Assembly: GCA_021442155.1 (NCBI GenBank)
Contig: JAKCPB010000361.1
Coordinates: 1 to 64,000 of the forward strand
Length of the DNA: 64,000 nt
Direction of reading: 5' to 3'
Source: Cymbidium sinense
Lineage: Eukaryota; Streptophyta; Magnoliopsida; Asparagales; Orchidaceae
The stretch's first letter is position 1. Each line of letters begins with the position of its first letter. Both the position numbers and the translations under genes were made by a program. The notes below the pieces were generated by a model. It was not told the DNA's origin and searched no databases. It saw nothing but the letters and a program-made list of their open reading frames with translations. Of this stretch, positions 1 through 16,841 are shown piece after piece.

Positions 1-717
1 ATGATCTTTTGAGTATCATTATAAATGATTTTTCCTTATGACTATATAATCCCCGAATCTAGAGCCGTTTGGCCTTCCAACCCCGTTCAACAATGCACTT
101 CTCGAAGAAAGGCTAGCTGCATATTAGAACTCATTAAAGCTCGATTCGCATCATTATGCTCGATAAAAGGAATGAGGGAAGCTCAATAGAAAATATTGGA
201 AAGGAAAATGCTTCTAAGATGAATCTCTTCCCATGCAATAGTCGAATTCTTGATATCAGGAACAACTGTTGTTCTTGAATACCGATTCAAGGCCAAAGAA
301 TTTCTGCTACCATACAATATTCATCTCTATTTGGTGATAAATAAACCATCTGCATTTTTTGATCTATCGGATAATTCATAAAAGCAGACTCTCTATAGAT
401 CCCCAATAACCAACCTTCACATGAATAGCTAATGATCCAATAAGTCCAACATTGATTCCTTGACGTGTCGATTGGGCAAATCGTCCATAGTGACTCTGGA
501 TATCTCGATCCAAAACTAGCGTTCCCGTCAATCCTCCAGACCCAAATAACTCCATTTTAGCCCATGAACGATTTGTGTCAACGGATTAGTTGATCCAAAA
601 CTTGAGATAAAGGGTGTAGGCCAAAAAGCGATTCATAAGTAGTTGTTAATGAAGTTGAAGTTACCAAATTTTGAGGAGTGGTATCAATTTATGCGATTGC
701 TCCACATATAGTTCATA
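1..717 (-). pseudogene. rpoB: Inverted duplicate of the rpoB 5' third (fragment)
   Basis: Read on the minus strand, this is a second, more decayed copy of the part of rpoB that lies on the plus strand at about 3750-4487. Long exact runs are shared, for example the stretch around 130-200 (counterpart near 4270-4340) and the one around 400-460. Both copies have private indels, so neither is a recent copy of the other. The match stops at about 717, just before a 34-bp palindrome. The left end is cut by the window edge, so the fragment may extend further. It has no open frame and cannot encode a polymerase domain. The identification as plastid RNA polymerase beta subunit is firm from the paralogous copy; the cause of the inversion is inference. 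Confidence 0.88.
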
Positions 718-730
718 AAAAGTTCCTAGA

Positions 731-764
731 TTTCTTATTCAATAGAATTCTATTGAATAAGAAA
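731..764. repeat. Perfect 34-bp palindrome at the edge of the inverted rpoB piece
   Basis: Two 17-base arms meet at a central GAATTC with no loop and no mismatch. It starts 14 bases after the inverted rpoB homology ends. A perfect palindrome can extrude as a cruciform or prime fold-back synthesis, so it may have helped create the inversion; that role is inference. Confidence 0.75.
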
Positions 765-1379
765 GAATTAAAAAAAAAAGAAAAATATATAAAAAAATAT
801 ATAAATAGTAAATAGAAAGAAGAGCCATTCAACCATTGATTAAATTTATGAGCGACTCGAGCTCTGTGGTCGAATACAAAGTATCTTCAGTTCTTTGTCA
901 CAATTATTCAATGAATGTACCATCAGCCTATCCAATCTAATTTCATCGCAAATAGAGTTAGTAGACACTACCTCAATATTAAGAAAGTTCTAGTTTAAAA
1001 TAATTAGGGAGTCTTTATAGTCTTTTTTAGAATCCTTTCTTCAACCTTAGTAGCCAAAAAGGAGTGTCTCTTAGGAACCTTTGGATACCAAGATTTTTGA
1101 CTTCTTACTTTCATAGTTACATAGAATGAATTCTCACTATTTCTTTTATTTGATTCAATTGAATAGCCCAAATCAATCATTAATAAGATTGGGTTGCTTG
1201 ATTTCTTGGTACCTTTTGAGCCACACTCGACCCATTTTGAGAAAAGAGATGACTTTTATAGGCCCTACGAGTTCTCAAAATCAAGTATCAGAGACTAGCC
1301 CTTGCCTATGCTTTTACGGGCAAGAATTCGTCAAGTTCGATCAACAGATTAATAAATTTCAAGTATTTTTTTGTTGATC
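765..1379. other. Unrecognised AT-rich stretch between rpoB fragment and trnC remnant
   Basis: No gene was recognised on either strand. An 83-codon open frame on the plus strand (1126-1377) resembles nothing I know and is probably chance. A 28-base inverted match to 21781-21808 lies at 882-909. In a plastid map the trnC-petN spacer would be expected here, but I cannot confirm that identity; a filler of other origin is possible. Confidence 0.4.
882..909. repeat. 28-bp inverted match to 21781-21808
   Basis: The reverse complement of these 28 bases occurs exactly at 21781-21808, in the junction zone after trnQ. Identity ends abruptly on both sides. It ties two otherwise unexplained parts of the window to a common source. 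Confidence 0.75.
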
Positions 1380-1435
1380 GGTGACGCAATTGACTGGGGA
1401 TAAAGGATTTCAGTCCCCTTACCACTTGGGCCGCC
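1380..1435 (-). pseudogene. trnC-GCA: Decayed trnC-GCA
   Basis: On the minus strand the stretch keeps the start GGCGGC, the D-loop word AGTGGTAAGG and the anticodon-arm word AAATCCTTTATCCCC of plastid tRNA-Cys. It is about 56 bases instead of about 71. The D-stem and part of the T-arm are missing, and the anticodon loop reads CTGAAATCC where CTGCAAATCC is expected, so the GCA anticodon is broken. Its position upstream of rpoB and its opposite orientation match the plastid order trnC-rpoB, which supports the call. It is not expected to fold into a charged tRNA. Confidence 0.72.
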
Positions 1436-1484
1436 AAATTCCATCCAAAATGGATAAAGATAAAGAAATTCTATAATTAGAATA

Positions 1485-1524
1485 ATTATATATTATTATA
1501 TATTAATTATATTATATATTATAT

Positions 1525-1570
<46 letters not shown>
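1485..1570. repeat. TA dinucleotide microsatellite
   Basis: An almost pure A/T stretch ending in an uninterrupted TA run at about 1531-1569 (roughly 19 units). Such tracts are common in plastid spacers and prone to slippage. I see no sign that it works as an origin. Confidence 0.85.
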
Positions 1571-1571
<1 letters not shown>

Positions 1572-1794
1572 TTATACTTATATTCTATATATTTCTATTT
1601 CTATTCCTTTCCTCATTTTGTTTTGATTTAAATTTTTTACTTTCTTAATTTCTTTTCTTTTTGGATCTTGAATCCCATTGTACTTATCCTTTTCCAAAAA
1701 AGAATTCCTCTTTTTTATTGGATCCTTTTTCTATCCTATCCTTTTTCTTGATTGATTTTATCTCAAAACAGCGTCGCTTAAAACTTACCTTCTC

Positions 1795-1839
1795 TTTTCA
1801 CTTTTCTATAGATTCGATAGATCTATAGAAAAGTGAAAA
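1795..1839. repeat. 19-bp perfect stem-loop in the trnC-rpoB spacer
   Basis: Arms at 1795-1813 and 1821-1839 are exact reverse complements around a 7-base loop (TCGATAG). No recognised gene ends next to it. In plastid spacers such hairpins commonly mark mRNA 3' ends or small-inversion hot spots; which applies here is unknown. Confidence 0.75.
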
Positions 1840-2786
1840 ATTCCCTCCGCAGTGTAAAATGGAGGCAATTTAGAATAATTCATTCTTGACTTCATTAACT
1901 TACTCTTACTTACTTTGAATTAGCGACTCTTCATTTTGTATATCCATTTGTATTACCTTAATGGTTAATGGATGCAAAATCCAATTGATTTCATAATCAT
2001 TATCAATTCTAATTATAAGAAAATATATGGTCATATGTAAACCCCGCAATTTTTTTATCGTGAATACCGAACCCGTTCTATTTCTTATGCACATATCCCT
2101 ATATAGTACTTGAATATGAATAGAAGATAGACATTATGATAGAGTGCGACTAACTATGTTGCACCAAGTTCAATTATGATAAAAGATGTGATATACGGAT
2201 AGCTAGATAGCTATATTGGCATGTACTTCCTAAAGATTACTCCTATGACTATATACGTATGCATTAATGCAATTCCATTATTTTAGAAATTATACGATCA
2301 AAAAAGATTTGCGAATTCCTTTTGAACATTCAATTGTGTGCTAAAAAAGGAGAAACTCTATGTTGTTCGATTCTTCTGTTTTATCTCATTCAGAGAAGAT
2401 TGAATCCTTAATTCATTGAATTTTTATTTTTTTGTACCCTTGATCGTAATATCATAATAAAAGAATTAAGTATAAATTGAATCAATTTTGACATCCAATA
2501 AAAGACTCCATCGGCTAAGTGTGAAATTTTTCCAGAATGCTTTATCAATTTCCATTTCTTTTTTTTTTTGCTCAAGCTCAAATTTGAACTTGTATCAAAA
2601 TGCCCTCCATTTTTCTGTCTTGCTTCCGTTCATCATTATGATATATATGGATGGAGTTGACTCAAATTTTATGTGATTCAAGACAGAATATCCATTCCAT
2701 CATTGCTAGATCAATCGGTAGGGTTGATGAATAGTGAGCCAAGCCAATAATGGGATTTTTTCAATAAATAGGAAATTTCGATTAAG
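1840..2786. other. AT-rich spacer upstream of rpoB
   Basis: Holds poly-A and poly-T tracts and no recognisable gene. Two overlapping short open frames are chance products of AT-rich DNA. The plastid rpoB promoter, normally read by the nuclear-encoded polymerase, would lie here. I cannot point to a specific promoter with confidence. Confidence 0.5.
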
Positions 2787-5816
<3,030 letters not shown>

Positions 5817-5840
5817 TCTCAATGAATCAATTTCTATTCT

Positions 5841-8500
<2,660 letters not shown>

Positions 8501-8665
8501 CTCATGCTCTATATATAAACTAAGAAATTCTATTAGTGATGCCCATACTCGTGGAAATTTGGGTCTCCAATTTTACCGGTATCATAATTTCTTAATTGTG
8601 TGAATCAAGATTGAGGAAAGGATGTCTTTGAATCACGACGCATTGTGGAATCTTACTCATCGAAT

Positions 8666-11600
8666 ATGGAGGTCCTTATGGCGAACGGACCGACCGGGTC
8701 TTTCACAATAAAGTGATAGATGGAATTGCTATAAAATGACTTATTAGTAGATTAATAGATCATTTCGGAATGGCATATACATCACATATCCTGGATCAAA
8801 TGAAGGCTTTGGGTTTCCAGCCACGCTACATCTATTTCATTAGGAATTGATGATCTTTAACAATACCTTCTAAGGGATGGTTAGTTCAAGACGAACAACA
8901 AAGTTTTCTTTTAGAGAAAACCATCATTATGGGAATGTACATGTGGTAGAAAAATTACGTCCAATCCATTGAGATATGGTATGCTACAAGTGAATATTTG
9001 AGACAAGAAATGAATCCTAATTTTTGGATGACTGATCCTCTTGATCTAGTCCATCTAATGTCCTTTTCGGGGGCTACAGGAAATACATCTCAAGTACACC
9101 AATTAGTAGGTATGAGAGGATTAATGTCGGATCCTCAAGGGCAAATGATTGATTTACCCATTCAAAGCACTGGAAGGGCTTTGACGAATATATAATTTCT
9201 TACAACGGACCGCAAAGGGGTTGATACTGCTGTACGAACATCGATGGATACCTCACACGTAGACTTGTTGAAGTAGTTCAACACATTCTTGTACGTAGAA
9301 CGGATTATGGTACTATCCGGTATTTCCGTGAGTCCTCAAAATTGGATGACAGAAAAGATTTTGTCCAAACATTAATTGGTCGTGTATTAGCAGACGATAT
9401 ATATATTGGTCTATGCATTGCCACTCAAATAAAGATATTGGAATTGGACTTGTTAATCGATTCATAACCTTTCGAGCACACCCAATATATATTCAACCCC
9501 TTTTACTTGCAGGAGTACATCTTGGATCAATTTTGTTATGGCCGAGTCCTACTCATGGTGACCTGGTCGAGTTGGGAGAAGTCAGGCATTATTGGGTCAA
9601 TCAATTGGGGAACCGGGACTCAACTAACATTAAGAACTTTTCATACCGGCGGAGTATTCACAGCGGTAATAATATGTACAAACTCCCTCTAATGGAAAAA
9701 TAAAATTTGATGAGGATTTGGTTCATCCCACACGCATCGCCATGGGCATCCTACTTTTCTATGTTTTATAGACTTGTATGTAACTATTGAGAGTCGAGAT
9801 ATTATACATAATGTGAATATTCCAACAAAAAGTTTGATTTTAGTTCAAAATGATCAATATGTAGAATCGAACAAGTGATTGTCGAGATTCGTGCCGAACG
9901 CCGTCCACTTTTCATTTTAAAGAGAGGGTTCAAAACATATTTATTCGAAAGGCGAGAAATGCACTGGAGCATGGCTATCATGCTCAATATATATATAGTA
10001 ATGTTCATCTATTACCAAAACAAGTCATTTATGGATATTAGCAGGAGGTCTATGCATCCAAGATAGGGTCTTTTCACTCCACAAGGATCAAGATCAATTT
10101 AATACTAATTCTTTTCTCTCGAAGAAAGATATATCTTTGATCTCTCTCACTGACTCATGATCAAGTAAAACATAAATTGTTGGATACTTTTGGTAAAAAA
10201 GATAGGAAAATTCTGACTATTCAAAACCTTATCTATGGTCATTGGAATCTCATAGAGCCTTCTACTTATATTTGTCAAGAGAATTCCTTGGCAAAAAAGC
10301 GAATAGATTTGTGATTCCCTTACAATATGATCAAGAACAAGAAAAAAGCTAAGACTGTTTTGGTATTTCGATTAAAATACCTAGAAATGGTATTTTACGT
10401 AGAAATAGTATTCTTGCTTATTTTGATGATCCGATGTAAGCGTGGAATTACTAAATATGGGATTTACGAAGTAGATTTAATTGTAAAAAAAGAGAATTTG
10501 ATTGAGTATCGAGGAGCAAAAGAATTTAGTTCGAAATACCAAATACAAACTAAAGTTGATCGATTTTTTTCATTCAGGAAGTGCATATCTTACCCGGATC
10601 TTCGCCCATAATGGTTGGAACAATAGTATCATTGAGTAGATACACGACTTGCTTTAAATATAAATACAAGAAGTCGAGTAGGATTAGTCCGAGTGGAGAA
10701 AAAAAAAAAAGTATGGAACGAAAATCTTTTCTGGAGATATTCATTTTTCTGGAGAGGTGGATAAAATATCGCAGTGGCATTTTGATACCACCGTGAATGG
10801 GAAAAAAAGATTCTAAAGGATCAAAAAATTGAAAAATTGGATCTATGTCCAACGCATTACACCTACCAAAAAAAGTCTTTTGTTTTGGTTCGTCCAGTCA
10901 CATATGAAATAGCGATGGAATAAATTTAGCAACACTTTTCTTTCAAGATCTCAGGAAAAGGATAATGTCCAACTTCGAATTGTCAATTATATACTTTATG
11001 GAAATGGCAAGTCAATTGAGGAATTTCTCACACAAGTATTCAATTAGTTCGCTTGCTTAGTATTGACTTGGGACCAAGAAAAAAGAGCTCTATAGAAGAA
11101 GAGGTTCATGCTTCTTTTGTTGAAATAAGGGCAAATGATCTGCTTCGTGATTTCATCCAATTGAGTTAGTAAAGTCCACTATTTCTATACCGAAAAGATG
11201 ATGTTCAGATTGATTTCCAATAATAAATTAGATCGTATCTATAGAAATCCTTTAGATTCCAAGGCAAAGATTCAATCATTCCCCAACAAAAGGGAACTCT
11301 TGGTACGTTGTTGAATCAAAATAAGGAATGCCAATCTTTCATAATTTTGTCATCATCCAATTGCTCTCGAATTGGTCCCTTCAATACTCGAGATATAATA
11401 ATGCGATAAAAGGATCGGATCCCATGATTCCAATTAGGGATTTGTTGGGTCCTTTAGGTACTATTGTGCCTAAAATAGTAAATCTTCGTTCATCTTATTA
11501 TTTAAGAACTTATAATCAAGTCTTTTAAAGAAATATTTTTACTTGAAAATTTTCAAAGACTTTCCAAGTGCTTCAAGTACTTCCATTTCAATCGTTTCCT

Positions 11601-12630
11601 AGTGAAAATAGTAGGATTTATAATCCCATCCATGTAGTAACATCATTTGGAATTCATTCCATTTGAATTGGTGTTTTCTCCATCACGATTCTTGTGAAGA
11701 GGCATGGACAATAATTAGCCTTGGACAATTCCTTTGTGAAAATGCATGTCTATTGAAATATGGATTACGATAAAAAAAATCTGGTCAAATTTTCATTGTT
11801 CATGTTGACTCTTTAGTTATAAGATCATCTAAGCCCTATTTGGTCACTCTAGAGCAACGTCCATGGCCATTATGGAGAAATCTTTTAAGGAGACACATTA
11901 ATTACATTTATATATGAAAAATCGAGATCTGGTGACATAACGCAAGGTCTTCCAAAAGTGGAACAAATCTTAGAAGTTCGTTCAATTGATTCAATATCGA
12001 TGAACCTCGAAAGAAGAGTTGAAGGTTGGGACAACGTATCCGAAGGATTCTTGGGATCCCTGGGGATTCTTGATTGGATGAACTAACCATAGCCCAAAGT
12101 CATATCTCTTTGGTTAATAAGATCCAAAAGGTTTATCGATCCCAAGGGGTACCATCCATAGACATATAGAGATTATTGTATGCCAAGTAACATCAAGAGT
12201 TTTGGTTTCGTAAGATGGAATGTCTAATATTTTTTTACCGGGAATTTATTAGATTGGATGAGCGAAAGGGTAGCGCTGGACAATCGACCACATTCGGGCA
12301 ATCTTATTGGGAATAATGAAGTCATCTCTACTCAAAGTTTCATATCCGGCGAGTTTTCAAGAACCGCCGAGTTTTAGCAAAGTCGCTCTACGAGGTCGTA
12401 TTGATTGGTTGAAAGGCGAAAGAGAACGTTGTTCGGGGATTATACCGGTTGGTACCGGATTCAATAAATTAGTACATCGTTCAAAGCAAGACAAAAACAT
12501 TCATTTGAAAATGAAAAGGAAGGATCTATTCGAGTTGGAAATGAGAGATATTTTGTTATACCATAGAGAATTATTTTGTTCTTGTGCCCCAAACACTTTC
12601 CATGAGACATCAGGCCAATCATTTACGTAA
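8666..12630 (+). pseudogene. rpoC2: rpoC2, plastid RNA polymerase beta'' subunit, broken
   Basis: The normal product is the long beta'' subunit, about 1350-1400 residues in angiosperms. The stretch is 3.97 kb, a little short, and is broken many times. The ATG at 8666 gives MEVLMANG, like the usual start MEVLMAERANL. Recognisable islands are [12 protein letters not shown] to [10 protein letters not shown] at 8998-9165, a [15 protein letters not shown] stretch near 9440-9490, [21 protein letters not shown] sequence near 9685-9740, and the C terminus [15 protein letters not shown], which ends in ETSGQSFT and a stop at 12630. It follows rpoC1 by 165 bases, the plastid arrangement. The longest open stretch is about 107 codons. 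Confidence 0.94.
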
Positions 12631-12845
12631 TGTAATTTACTAATTCTTAACAAGAGGTTCATTCTTTTTACTTTAACTCTCCGGTCCAATTATGTATTTC
12701 GTAATCAATAAAATAAAAAATAAAGAATGAAATTCATGGTTTGGGTCGTAGATCAATGGTCAATCTGGTAGAAGGTTCCAAACAATTATTTATTTCATAG
12801 AATCAATCTCTTTGAAAAAAAAAAGAAAAGAGAAAGTGTGGGAAA

Positions 12846-13508
12846 ATGGGAAGACGATATTGGAACATCAATTTGGAAGAAATGATGGAAGCAGAGTTCA
12901 TTTTGGTCATGGTACTAATAAATGGAATCCTAGAATGGCTCATCTCTCGCAAAGCGTAAGGGTATTCATATTACAAATCTTACTATAACGCTCATTTTTT
13001 ATCGAAGCTTGCGATTATTTTTTGATGCGCAAGTAGGGGAAAAAATTCAATCGTTGGCAAAAAAAGAAAGCGGATTTAGTAGCATCGCAGAATAAGGGCT
13101 CGATGTCATTATGTTAATAAAAATGGTTTGGTATGTTAACGAATTGGTATACTAAAACAAGACTTGAAGTTCAGGGACTTAAGAACAGAACAAAAATGGG
13201 GAAATTCAATCGTCCCCAAAGGAGATGGAATGTTGAAGAGAAATTTATCTACCTTGCAAGCATATCTAGGTGGGATCAAATATATGACGGATTGCCCGAT
13301 ATTGTAATTATCGTTGATCGAAGAAGAATATACGGTTTTTCAACAATGTTCCATTTTGGGTATTCTGATGATTTGTTTAACTGATATAAATTGTGACCCA
13401 GATCTTATAAATATTTCTATTCCAGCCAACGATGATGCTATAGCTTTGATTCGATTGATTCTTACCAAATTAGTATCTGCAATTTGTGAGGGCGTTCATT
13501 ATATATAA
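12846..13508 (+). pseudogene. rps2: rps2, plastid ribosomal protein uS2, broken
   Basis: Encodes a small-subunit ribosomal protein, normally 236 residues. The ATG at 12846 gives MGRRYWNINLEEMMEA, matching the family start, then the frame is lost where GGAGTTCAT should follow (one G missing). Later islands are [11 protein letters not shown] at 13133, [10 protein letters not shown] near 13290-13320, and [22 protein letters not shown] near 13390-13455. The stop at 13508 is at the expected distance. Length is 663 nt against about 711. It sits between rpoC2 and atpI as in plastids. Confidence 0.94.
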
Positions 13509-13814
13509 AAATGGTTGATTATCTTATCATTACTCTTATCATTAAGAAGAATAAAGAAGAAGATTAGTTTATTTTTGGTGAACTCTCTTTGATTATTTAT
13601 TTTGGTTTGCATCTTTGGAGTTTGAACTATGTTTTGACTATCAAATAATATTGAAAAGAGAAAATGATTGGTATTTTTTTTATGTGATTTCTCAGTATCC
13701 AAAATATACGATTCAGAAAACTTAAATTCATGAATGAACATTGATGAATTGAGAAAGAAATGGTTGAATCAAAATAATTACTTTTTTGAAGTTCAATTTC
13801 TGTTAGAGGATAAT

Positions 13815-14514
13815 ATGAATGTTATACCATGTTTCATTAAAACACTCAAAGGGTTATATGATATATCAGGTGTAGAAGTAGGCCAACATTTATATTGGCA
13901 AATAGGAGGTTTACAAATTCATGCCCAAGTACTTATCACTTCTTGGGTTGTAATTGCTATCTTATTAGGTTCCATCATCACTGAATCCACAAACCATTCC
14001 ACCGACGAATTTCTTCGAATATGTCCTTGAATTTATTCAAGACTTGAGCAAAACTCAAATTGGAGAGGAGTATGGTCCTTGTTCTTTTATAGAACGATGT
14101 TCTATTTATTTTTGTTTCTAACCGGTCGCTCTTTTACCTTGGAAAATCATAAAGTTACCTCATGGAGAGTTAGCTTCAATGAATGATATAAATACTCGTT
14201 GCTTTAGCTTTACCCACCCGTATATTTCTATGTCTTAGTAAAAAAAAGGATTGGGATATTTGGGAAATACATTCAACCAACTCCAATACTTTTACCAATT
14301 AATATTCTAGAAGATTTCACCAAACCTTTATCTCTTAGTTTTCGACTTTTGGGAATATATTGGCGATGAATTAGTGGTTGTTGTTCTTGTTTCTTTAGTG
14401 CCTTGAGTTCCTATACATGTCATGTTTCTTGGATTATTTACAAGCGGTATTCAAGCTCTTATTTTTGCAACTTTGTCTGCTTATATAGGTGAATCCATGG
14501 AGGGTCATCATTGA
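13815..14514 (+). pseudogene. atpI: atpI, ATP synthase CF0 subunit a, broken
   Basis: Subunit a forms the proton half-channels of the thylakoid ATP synthase (247 residues). The ATG at 13815 ([19 protein letters not shown]) matches the family start, and the frame stays open through the first membrane segment [12 protein letters not shown] frameshift then leads to a stop near 14030. Downstream islands keep the [16 protein letters not shown] region near 14325-14360 and the C terminus [10 protein letters not shown] ending at 14514. Total length is 700 nt against 744. It is the first of four ATP synthase genes (atpI-atpH-atpF-atpA) in plastid order. Confidence 0.95.
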
Positions 14515-15064
14515 CTTTTGAAATAGTCTAGTCTTTTGAAGCTTATCCCAAATCAAGCAATGCGGGGTTCCATATAATCCACGAGTTGTAGAATAAAATG
14601 CAAATAGCTACATGTATGTATATATCAAGAAAGAAAGAAGGGTTGGGGATCCTACTACATATATGTATAGAATAAAAGTGCAGATTTGTTTTATGGAAGA
14701 ATAAAATTCTATGCTATTTACTAGTTAGATAGTAATGACCCCTATCTCTTTTTTTCTAGTCCACTACATTTATATGGATTCCCATAGTCCTTTTCTATTT
14801 TGTCGTGATTGTGAATTGAATGAAAGAGAAATAATAGAATAATTTATAAACAAGGAAATGCAATTACTAAAACTATATACATATCTATTTACATAAGGTC
14901 ATAAGGTAGAAAGGAAAAATGATATCTCAAGTAGTTCGACAATTTAGTAATATTCAATTCCATTTGGAGCTTTTAGTTACTTGAGAAGTAGAAAAGAAGT
15001 AGATTAAGTACTAATTCATTGATTGGTTGTATCATTAATCATTTCTTTTTGCGAGGAACTTACC
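14515..15064. other. atpI-atpH spacer
   Basis: AT-rich spacer. It holds remnants of the usual plastid intergenic sequence but no gene or clear promoter that I recognise. Short poly-A and poly-T runs only. Confidence 0.6.
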
Positions 15065-15277
15065 ATGAATCCACTTATTTCGCCGCTTATTCTTCTGGAT
15101 TGGCCGGGCTTGCTTCTATCGGACCCGGGTTGGTTAAGGAACCGCGCTGCCGTAGAAGGTATTGAGACAACGAGGGTAAAATACGAGGTACTTTATTGTC
15201 CGGCTTTTATGGAAGCTTTAACCATTTATGGACTGGTCGCGGCATTAGCTCTTTTATTTGCAAATCCTTTTGCTTAA
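15065..15277 (+). pseudogene. atpH: atpH, ATP synthase CF0 subunit c, frameshifted
   Basis: Subunit c forms the proton-carrying ring, normally 81 residues (246 nt). Here the gene spans 213 nt. The start MNPLI and the C-terminal half [23 protein letters not shown] are clear, and the latter holds the proton-binding Glu of the second helix. The first helix and the polar loop are scrambled: GC-rich words such as the Ala-rich start and the RQPEAEGKIRG loop have lost 2-8 bases each. An 84-codon frame stays open by chance, but its middle is not subunit c. This short, normally invariant gene shows the damage well. Confidence 0.95.
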
Positions 15278-15429
15278 TGTTTAAGTAGAATAAAAATGTA
15301 AAAAAAAAAGAATAAAAACATAACCATAACTAATAAATTTGAGAAATCTCAAATTTCATTAAGATTAAGAATAATAAGCAGAGTGACACAAAAAGAACTT
15401 TGTTCTTTGTTATCTATAAAGGGAGATCA

Positions 15430-16773
15430 TATGAAAAATAGAACCGATTCTTTTGTTTCGTGCATCTGGGAGTTTCAATTTAATATCGATATTTTAGCAA
15501 CAAATCCAATAAATCTAAGTAGTCGGGTGTATTGATTTTTTTTGGAAAGGGAGTGCAGTGTGTATTTCAAGAATAGGTTGGATTTCACCTACACTTTCTT
15601 TCTATTATTTTTATATAGGAAATAAACAAAGGGTGCACAATCTACAATTACTGAATTGGATTTCATTCGAAATCATATGTAAGAACCATAGCATTTTAAT
15701 TTTGGTAAATGAACTTTGATTCTCTTCTCTATCAACCAATAATGTTGAGGACTTTTACATGGTTAAAGATAAATTGTTTGAAGTCCGTCAAAGATAACAT
15801 GGTACTTTTCTTCTACGCGTTAAACCAAAAGGTTTAAAATGATAAAAAAAAAAGAAAGAATTGAGAATTTATCCGATGTAGAACACTCATATGGATAAAA
15901 TTCTTTGAACCATTAACTGGAAAGATGGATCCCCTTTTTTGTCCACTTAATCGACCTATGTATTGTATTTGTATAAAAAAGATAATTTTTTGGATGAAAA
16001 AAAATATAAATATCATTCTAATAATAATGAGAATGAAGTTCATAATTCTATTCTATTAGAATCTTGATCTAATTTATCATAGCATATTCTTTCTTCTTTG
16101 ATAATCTTTTTTTTTGTTTTTGTTTTTGGAAATAAGTTGTAAATAAAGAACAAATAAAGAAACAACTTTCGACAATTTTTTATTTTTTGTCGGTCTAAAA
16201 AGTCCTCCTAGAGATTCTCGATGTTAGCCAATATCTTTGAATACGAACAACGAAAAGAGAGGATAGGCTCAAAAATATGGGAATGCCCATCAATCAAAGA
16301 AAAGAAACAATTGAGCGTGAGAGCCAAGTGAATCAAAAGATTCATGTCTGGAAGAGATATGATAGTTGTGAAATGAATGGAAAGATAATCTACTTTCATT
16401 AAATGATTTATTAGAAAAGGATCTTGAGTACTATTCAAAATTAAGAATTAGAGGAGCCATCAACGCCTCGAAAGAGCTCGTTAGATTACTGAAAGTGGAA
16501 ATCAAAGTGATGAGTATCGAACGAATGGATATTCTCGAGATAGAACAAGAAAAGTAAATTTGATTAATTCTACTTGCAAGAGTTTGGAACAATTAGAAAA
16601 TTACAAAATGAAACTCTTTTTTTTGAAAACAAAGAGCAATTAATCAGTCCGACAACAAGTTTTGCAACAAGCCTTACAAAGAGCTCTAGGAACTTTGAAT
16701 AGTTGTTTGAATAGAATTACATTTTCGCATCAGTGCTAATATTGGTATTCTGTCCGAAGAAATAACTGATTAG
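15430..16773 (+). pseudogene. atpF: atpF, ATP synthase CF0 subunit b, broken, with group II intron
   Basis: Subunit b is the peripheral stalk (about 184 residues). Exon 1, about 15430-15558, begins MKNRTDSFVS, close to the family start, then shifts frame. The intron runs to about 16389 and contains a recognisable domain V near 16318-16360 (GAGCCAAGTGAATC). Exon 2, about 16390-16773, keeps islands such as LNDLLE and KTLEQLENYK-like sequence and ends with EITD and a stop. Exon 2 is about 380 nt against about 410. Position after atpH and before atpA is as in plastids. Confidence 0.93.
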
Positions 16774-16841
16774 CCTTTTTACTCTAGTTTAGAGTTTAGG
16801 TATTATTTTTCCCTTTCCTTCAAAAAAAAAAAGAGATACTA

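Noticed and set aside
1126..1377. 83-codon open frame as a new gene
   Set aside because: No ribosome-binding context, no family resemblance, low-complexity AT-rich neighbourhood. Frames of this size are expected by chance at this base composition.
1485..1570. TA-rich tract as a replication origin or matrix attachment site
   Set aside because: Simple dinucleotide slippage explains it. No flanking origin-like structure or repeats were seen.
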